Shown in pieces: positions 17,106 to 22,770 of a stretch of DNA of 22,770 nucleotides (the stretch's first letter is position 1; the number at the start of each line of letters is the position of its first letter). The position numbers and the translations under genes were made by a program. A model generated the notes under the pieces. It was given only the letters and a program-made list of their open reading frames with translations, was not told the origin of the DNA and did not search any database. The stretch is from Acanthamoeba sp. SK_2022b (Eukaryota > Discosea > Longamoebia > Acanthamoebidae): the NCBI GenBank assembly GCA_027943245.1, contig JANDJZ010000811.1, positions 1-22,770 of the forward strand, in the 5' to 3' direction.

Positions 17106-19922
17106 ATGGGATGGGAGCTAGGGTTGGCGCTTATTGCCGTGGTAGGCTTTACGGCATGGGCCCTCTTCCGGCTGTACGCCATCATCCGAACAAAGAGCGA
17201 GGCCTCGTGGGCCCCAAAGGTGCCTCTGTCCACTCTTTCTTTCTTCCACAACTCCTTATTCACCTCTTTCATCATTTCCCCTTTCTTGACTCCTCGTACA
17301 GATAGAGGCCGAGGCGGAATTCTACATCCCGTTCTCCTACCGTAAGATGAAGCGAGCAATGCTCGAGCTTCTTCCCGAGAAACGTGAACGGTATCTTGCC
17401 CCCCCCCCCCATCTCCCTCTCTACTTGCCCTCTGCGCAACCGAGCTCACTACCTTTTGGGTACCATGTAGTAAGATGTTTTCGTCGCTCATGGAGAAGCT
17501 GGAGCTGGTGTTGACCATGCGCAAGTACCCCGGGTCACGTCGCCTGCTTGCCGACTACACCATGCTCAACCCGCATTCTGACCCCCACGACTTCGAGTAC
17601 GTGCATTACACCTCGATCGGGCCGAGCGACTGCTGCAGCTCCTGACGCTCGCATGTGCTCATCTACTTACACAGGGACGTGTCCGAAGAGAAGTTTAACA
17701 CGATGGAAGATCGGTTCCTCCTGGCCAGCAGAGAGATGCTGCTCAAGGCCAATTTCACCCCAGTAACCCGTGAGGAGGTACGCCGACACATCACCCTGGA
17801 GCTGTCGGTGGGGAGGTGCGTAACGAATCGCTCACGAGATCTCGGATACCAACAGTTGGAGTGGGCGCTGAGAGAAGACTACCTGAGCACGTTGCCCGTG
17901 GAGATCAACTGGGAGGGCCTCGATCCTGGTCCCTTCCGTCGCTACAGGTACGTACAACATGTGCTACCTGCTGCTGCTGTGTCAACCGATCCGCTGCCGA
18001 GGAGCGAGGGAGGCTTACCTGCCGATGCGCGCCACGCCACGTCATGAAGAGAAATGCAGGAGAAGGAGGACAACATCGAGCGGTTCGCCCCGCAAAGCGA
18101 TAAGGTGGAGAACTCGTTCATCCCTTCGAACAGGGTGTGGGTCTTCCGTCGCGGCATCGGCATGGACAAGACCAAGGTGCTAGAAACCTCTCGCTGTCGG
18201 ATGCGAGTATAGCTGACTGGATGACTTCTTCTATTTCTTAGGATTACTTCATGTTCGAGAAGATCGACCACCTGTTGATTATCTTCTTTACGTGGCTCTC
18301 GGATCGCTTCCCTTCGCTTCTCCGCCTCTTCCCATTCCTGGGCAAGGTTCGAAGCGCGCCCATTGCCAGAAGGCCTGGCCATATCTGCAGCGCTGGTTGT
18401 GCCGTGCCGTGACGTTACCCTCATCTCTCTCTCTTGACCCGCACAGGTCCGGTCGGTACAAGAGTCGGAATCGAGGAGACAAGCCAAGAAGGAGCGCAGG
18501 AAGAGCGACACCGGTCTCAACGTCGACACTGTGCGCACTCTGGACAAGGACTCTGAGCCCGAAGACGAGGACAGCAACGTCATCACCCGACGGACACTGT
18601 TTGCCGACGTGCGCAAGCACGGCATCGGGTCTCTCTTCCGCAAGAGCACCATCGTGGTATGCCGCCAAGCCTTTCACCGCCCTCCTCGCCCTTTTCCCGC
18701 GTGTTCTCGCCTGATGGCCTGGCTGGCTTGGCTCTGCTTTCCGCGCGCAGGAACCGACCTACAAGGAGGTGGTGGTGATGTACAAGAGGGACCCCAAGAA
18801 GTCGGTGGCCGCGCTCGATCCCACCCACGCCAACTCCGTCAATGATCGCGGGATCTTCCTGCGCACCTACCGCAACATTCCCATGGTACGCCGCGGCGCC
18901 CTGAGCTCAGGGCGGGACTCAGCGCAAGTGGCCGGTCTGACGAACAGCTACTCATCGTGATGGTTGTTGTAGTCCGATTTGGAGCTCATCTTCCCGGAGA
19001 AGAAGCTTGGCGTGCGGCCCATGGACTTTGTGTACCTGGCCGCCACGGGCGCGATCGGCATTGCCACTCTCATCATCCACTTCTCGGACGAGGTTCCCAT
19101 CTCCCCCTTTTCAGAGCAAACCTCCCTGCTCGTGCCAACCTCCAAATTCGGTGGCTCTGCAGATAAGCTCGTGGTTCGGTCTGGCGGCTCTGCTCAGTTT
19201 TGTCACGCTGGCCGTGCGCACCTTCATCACCTACCGCTACAGCATCATCTACTATCAACGCTTCATGCTCGGGTTCCTCAACGACAAGGCGTACGTGGTT
19301 GCCTCTATGCACTCTTCAACACGGTGTCCAGGGCTGATATAGTGTTCTCGCACATGATACCAGGATGTCGAGCGACAGGGACGTCTTGCTGTATCTCATC
19401 GACAAGCTCAAGCTGCAGGAACTCAAGGAGGTAAGGACCTCTCTTCTCTCTCTCTCTCTCTCTCTCTGTTGGGCCCAGCCCCTAAAGCTTTTCCCTCGCA
19501 GAGTGGGGTCCTCTACTTCTTCTTGTGGACCTACGGCAAGCAGACGCCCAACCTGGCGCTCAAGGTCTGCGAGGAGTTCATGATGGACGTCCAGAGGCTC
19601 GACAAGCACCCCACGCACATCCGTTTCGCCGTACACGACGCCCTGGCCCGACTCCTCGCCCTGGGCCTGGCCAAGCGCGCCGACGGTACCCCTCTCCTTC
19701 CCCCCGACCATTGGCCAACCGGGCCCAACGCTCATCACTCCAACGGCGCACGCAGGTCGCGACACCAAGGACATCGATGACGACGCCGAGTACGTGGCGA
19801 CGCCGCCGGGAGTGGCGACCACCGTGCTGGGCGAGCACTGGGCGCACATCTTTGCGACGACGCACCTGCCCAGCGACGCCGCCATCCCCTACACGAGCGC
19901 CTCTGCTCCGTCTGCGTACTAG
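17106..19922 (+). CDS. TMEM143/DUF3754-type multi-pass membrane protein
   Basis: Thirteen-exon model: 17106-17219, 17302-17390, 17471-17596, 17675-17947, 18050-18176, 18242-18346, 18447-18656, 18751-18885, 18973-19092, 19163-19290, 19364-19430, 19502-19685, 19756-19922 (614 aa). An N-terminal hydrophobic segment (LGLALIAVVGFTAWALFRLY) precedes FYIPFSYRKMKRAM, FTPVTREEVRRHI, NRVWVFRRGIGMDKTKDYF and MFEKIDHLLIIFFTW. An Arg/Lys/acidic insert occupies exon 7. Next come TYKEVVVMYKR, two membrane helices (FVYLAATGAIGIATLIIHF and WFGLAALLSFVTLAVRTFI), YRYSIIYYQRFML, DVLLYLIDKLKLQELKE, SGVLYFFLWTYGK and a C-terminal helix with HDALARLLALGLAKR. The order RRGI, F-KID, paired helices, YYQ, LL-L-D, E-KE and YFFLW is that of the DUF3754/TMEM143 family, whose biochemical function is unsettled. 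In exon 4 a 48-nt stretch (17808-17855) could be a further intron. Intron 2 has 12 C in a row and intron 11 a CT repeat. Confidence 0.8.
17399..17410. repeat. Poly-C run inside intron 2 of the DUF3754-type gene
   Basis: Twelve C in a row, a few bases after the GTATCTTG donor at 17391. Confidence 0.9.
19445..19467 (+). repeat. (CT)n microsatellite inside intron 11 of the DUF3754-type gene
   Basis: Alternating CT for about 23 nt, just after the GTAAGG donor at 19431 and before the acceptor at 19501. Confidence 0.85.
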
Positions 19923-20060
19923 ACAGTGGTCTCTGCTTCGCCTCTTTTACTGTATATAGATGGACCTCTACTACAAACAAGGCCACCTTCTTCTTAAAGA
20001 TGCCGTCTCACTCTCTCTACACTCTAGCTCTCCTCTCTCCTTCTCGTGTTTACTTCACCA

Positions 20061-20719
20061 TCATTCGTTCTCAGCGCTTGCCGCAGGGGCAGGGGCGGAG
20101 CCCGAGGCCGGGTTGCAGGAGACACCGTCCTTCGGGTAGCGGCGCACTTCAAAGTCGAAGAGAGGGTAGACGTTGTCGTCTTCTCCCGGCTCCTTCTTGG
20201 CGTTCGATTGCCTGAAGGACACACGAAAGCCGGGCTTCGTTCTGTTCACCTGTTTGCAAACAGGCTCAGCGCCACTGTACTTACACACACAAGGCATCAA
20301 CAGGCTTGGCGAGCCTCGCTTACCTCTCGCAGGTACTCCTTGATCTTCGCAGCCACCTCGAGTATCTGCGCGGCCAGCTTCTTCTGCCTCAAGAGGCGGC
20401 GGTAGACCGTGAACATCGTGTAGTCCCACCAGCTGGTATGCAGGAGCATGTTCACGCTCTCCTCGTGGATAGGTCGCCAAAGCGCGTTCACCCTTTCTAC
20501 TATCTCGCGCCACCGCTCCTCTGTGCGGCGGTAGGAGAGTGTGAGAGCAGCTCCGAAAGATGTGGGGAGGTGAGGCCCACCTGTACACACATCTTCCAGC
20601 ACAGCGGGCAACGCATCGCTGTACAGTAGGAAGGTGCCCACCTGTTCTGGTGGGGGCGCTATCTGCTCGACCCTCACAGCACTCCGCCTAGATCCTATCC
20701 TGTTCATCTGAATCTCCAT
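20061..20719 (-). CDS. Erf4/GOLGA7-like palmitoyltransferase accessory protein (tentative)
   Basis: Three-exon minus-strand model: 20719-20581, 20520-20324, 20249-20061 (174 aa). Erf4/GOLGA7 proteins partner DHHC palmitoyltransferases at the Golgi or ER. The pattern fits that domain: a basic start (RIGSRRSAVRVEQI), a strand with TFLLYSDALPAVL, then WREIVERVNALWRPIHEESV, a Trp-rich middle (LLHTSWWDYTMFTVYRRLL), a helix AAQILEVAAKIKEYLREVN and a closing strand PGFRVSFRQ with FDFEVRRYP. In GOLGA7 the comparable parts are the N-L-Y-A-E-A-E helix, the threonine/aromatic middle, the K-Y-I-Q-E-x-N helix and the final strand. Similarity is by pattern only. The tail is Ser/Pro/Ala-rich. The 60-nt first intron has no in-frame stop. 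The start at 20719 (MEIQMNR) matches GOLGA7 size, but exon-like sequence upstream may belong to the gene. Confidence 0.5.
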
Positions 20720-21106
20720 CTCCTGTTGCGAAAAGAAACGGTCAGCCAAACTGGCCTGGTGGAGGAAGATAAGGCGGAGCGCCATATTTTGCGACACCAG
20801 CTACCTACCTCTGGAATGGTGACACCTCAGCGGAGTGGACGTTGAGTGGTCGGAACTGGTAGACGAAGTAGTTGAAGCAAAGGACGTCGGGTGTCTGTTT
20901 TTGTGCCCGCAGCCTTTGTGGGCAGAGAAAATGATTTTCTTTTCTTTTCCGGTCACGGGCAAGCTGCCATCTACAACACCTCGGGAGTGACTCACCAGTG
21001 TGCGTTGACATTGATCAAGGCGTAGGGGATAACGTGCGCCAACAATTGTCGGGGTGATCTCCTAACTTTTCCATTTATATCTAGATTTTTAGTTTTCATC
21101 TCCAGC
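20720..21106. promoter_or_regulatory. Divergent region between Erf4-like and XRN genes, with possible extra 5' exons
   Basis: A minus-strand stretch at about 20809-20908 reads like an exon (DVLCFNYFVYQFRPLNVHSA) and ends in a good donor, AG/GTAGGT, at 20808. Another donor, GTGAGT, follows a possible 5' exon ending near 20996. However, this frame does not join the next acceptor in phase with the MEIQ frame. It could be leader exons, or coding joined at a later acceptor (20700). The AT-rich element ATATAAAT/ATTTATAT at about 21073-21081 is palindrome-like and could serve as a TATA element for either direction. Confidence 0.4.
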
Positions 21107-22770
21107 ATGGGAATCGCAGGCTTTCAGAAATGGTTAGAGAAGCATTACCCGCATTGTTTCATTCCAGTGCCAGACGCGCCCCGCCGTCCTGCACCTGGCG
21201 AACGGTTCGTGAAGTCCTCCCGTCCTTGCACACCTGCGTAGCGCGACAATGACCTGTCCTTAACGTTCCTATGCGTGGCTATTCGTCCGCGTAGGGCTCC
21301 GCCGGCCGTCAAGGATTACTTTGACCATATCTATGTGGACCTTAATGGCTACATTCACACTGTGGGAAGGTAGACACCATTCACCATTTGGTAGTGCTGT
21401 GCTCTGCCAACGATCAAACGTCGCCACCTCCTCAGGCGAGTCTCGACCGAAGAGCAACTGTTCACCATGCTGTTCCGAGAGCTCGATGGGTTGTTCAAGG
21501 TCTGTGTCGCGCGCCAGTCCATCTTCCTCGCGATCGACGGGCCCGGTAAGCTGCAAAGTCAACACCTTCATGGCAGATAGCTCCGAACACTTGACCCACG
21601 CGCCTCTCTTTTGCCATACAGCGTCTGCGGCCAAGTTGATTACTCAGCGGAAACGACGCCTTGGGGCGGCCAGCAAGCAGGACAGGCAGGCCAAGGCCAA
21701 GGCGCAGGCGCAGCCGCCGGCCGAGGACAGCGAAACCCCGCAGAGCAGCGGCGCGAGCAGCAAGAAGAAAGAGAGGAAGAAGGGCGAGTTCAACCTGCTT
21801 CAGGTGCGCCGAGCCACCGACACAGCTGGCCCTTCATGATCTCGCTGAGAGCTTTCGAATGCGCTTACTGCGTGCGTGTGTGTCCACGACGCTGGCCAGG
21901 TGACTGCGGGAACGCCGTTCATGTATCGACTGAAGAACGCGCTGTGCTTTTGGGCGTGCTCACGCTTGCAGAGCGACCCCAAGTACCACCTCACCCGCAT
22001 CTATATTTCGGGTACCCGCCATGAACGCGCCATGACCCAGCGTCTTCTTAGCTGTTATTGTCGGCACTATGCGCTGTGCACTCACCCCATTTGTCTCTGC
22101 CTGATCACCAGGTCCGGATGTGCCGGGTGAAGGCGAGCTTAAGATCATGGAATTCATAGTGTCGCATGCCAACGCCGACTCCGCGCCGCCACCGAACCCT
22201 CAGGAGCGCATGTTCGCTTACCAGACGGTACCTCTGCCGCCTCGTCTACTGCACCAACACTTGCTTACCCAACTCCTGCCCGCCATTGTTCGTTTCGAAT
22301 GGGACGTTGGCGCCAGGGCTTTGCCGATCGGGAACGCAACGCAGACAAGTTCAGGAGGGACTCGCACCTGATCGTGGGCACCGACGCCGACTTGATTTTG
22401 CTCGGTAGGCTAGCCACGCCATAGCCCATCAACTCACCCGGGCAGCAGCTCCTCTGATCGGGCGCGTGGTGGTGATGGTGGTGCTAGGACTGAGCTCCAT
22501 GCTGCAGAACGTATTCGTTCTCAACACACAGCGAGGCCAGAAGTCCAAGCTGCTGTTTTCCGTGTGGGAGTTCTGTCGTTCGCTCGAGCAGTCGTTCCCC
22601 TTCCGGGTACTGCCTCTCACGACACCACCAGAGCACGCGTGGTCACGCGCTGGTCACGGCTGTCTGGCTCACAATAACCTTTCCAGGGCCACTGCAACCT
22701 GACACGACTCGATTTCGTGTTACTTTCACTGTTGCAAGGCAACGACTACCTGCCCAAGCTCCGCGGTGCC
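21107..22770 (+). CDS. XRN-family 5'-3' exoribonuclease, N-terminal catalytic part (3' end outside window)
   Basis: Nine exons visible: 21107-21204, 21295-21369, 21436-21545, 21622-21803, 21900-22011, 22112-22227, 22317-22404, 22488-22606, 22687 to the edge (328 aa so far). XRN enzymes degrade 5'-monophosphorylated RNA processively. The start MGIAGFQKWLEKHYP is the typical XRN N-terminus. Catalytic acidic positions appear in order: D48 in YVDLNGYIH, D92 in FLAIDGPA, the two Glu of VPGEGELKIMEF, both Asp of VGTDADLILL, and Asp in LQGNDYLPKL. The QRKRRLGAA block after AIDGP corresponds to the conserved QQRxRR basic patch. Exon 4 carries a Lys/Gln/Pro/Ser insert (PPAEDSETPQSSGASSKKKE). VTAGTPFMYRL matches ITPGTxFM. 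The third position after GYIH departs from the usual HNCSHP, so the family member is somewhat divergent; whether it is Xrn1 or Xrn2/Rat1 cannot be told. Confidence 0.88.

Noticed and set aside
17820..17855. Possible 36-nt intron in exon 4 of the DUF3754-type gene
   Set aside because: Too short compared with the 54-120 nt of other introns here; the frame stays open, so it was kept as coding. A 48-nt alternative (17808-17855) is noted but unproven.
22405..22448. 44-nt intron in the XRN gene ending at GGCAGCAG
   Set aside because: The acceptor at 22487 gives an 83-nt intron and the conserved ADLILLG-LSS reading, which fits XRN better.

Overview
The window looks like nuclear DNA of a free-living amoebozoan, most likely Acanthamoeba or a close relative. 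It is GC-rich and gene-dense, with short spliceosomal introns (about 54-120 nt, GT-AG plus two GC-AG). Two genes encode repeats resembling actobindin, an actin-binding protein known from Acanthamoeba. The species call is an inference. No tRNA, rRNA, transposon, CRISPR array or prophage was seen. Exon models were built by hand: every junction was checked for reading phase, and the conserved family motifs read through the joins.

Layout. Left edge, minus strand: the 5' part of a very charged Lys/Glu/Arg-rich protein (1-1191), then a 180-aa acidic/RGG protein with two Cys clusters (1730-2272). Plus strand: an ALKBH8-type AlkB dioxygenase in 5 exons (2444-3492); a 331-aa CsbD-like/actobindin-repeat protein (3833-4828); a secreted or membrane-anchored glycerophosphodiester phosphodiesterase in 6 exons (5170-6893); a small single-pass membrane protein (7162-7763); and a second 331-aa CsbD-like/actobindin-repeat paralogue (8084-9079). 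Minus strand: a 10-exon Cys-rich protein with a Pro/Tyr/Gly-rich tail (9203-11894). Plus strand: a GAF/histidine kinase/receiver hybrid kinase (12349-14354). Minus strand: a small stand-alone CBM21 protein (15003-15548). Plus strand: a ubiquitin-fold protein with a di-glycine followed by a Cys cluster (16198-16823) and a 13-exon TMEM143/DUF3754-type membrane protein (17106-19922). Minus strand: an Erf4/GOLGA7-like protein (20061-20719). Right edge, plus strand: the 5' part of an XRN-family 5'-3' exoribonuclease (21107 to beyond 22770).

These are unrelated, individually transcribed eukaryotic genes, not an operon. The closest thing to a shared theme is the pair of intronless, TATA-driven CsbD-like/actobindin-repeat genes flanking the phosphodiesterase and the small membrane protein. 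They are equal in length, have the same order of parts and share segments, so they are local paralogues. The fusion of a bacterial-type stress domain to tandem actin-binding repeats is the most novel item here. Secondary points of interest are the Ubl-GG-Cys-cluster protein, the unrecognised Cys-rich protein, two GC-AG introns with the same donor context, several introns that could be retained without breaking the frame, and an unresolved 5' end between the Erf4-like and XRN genes.
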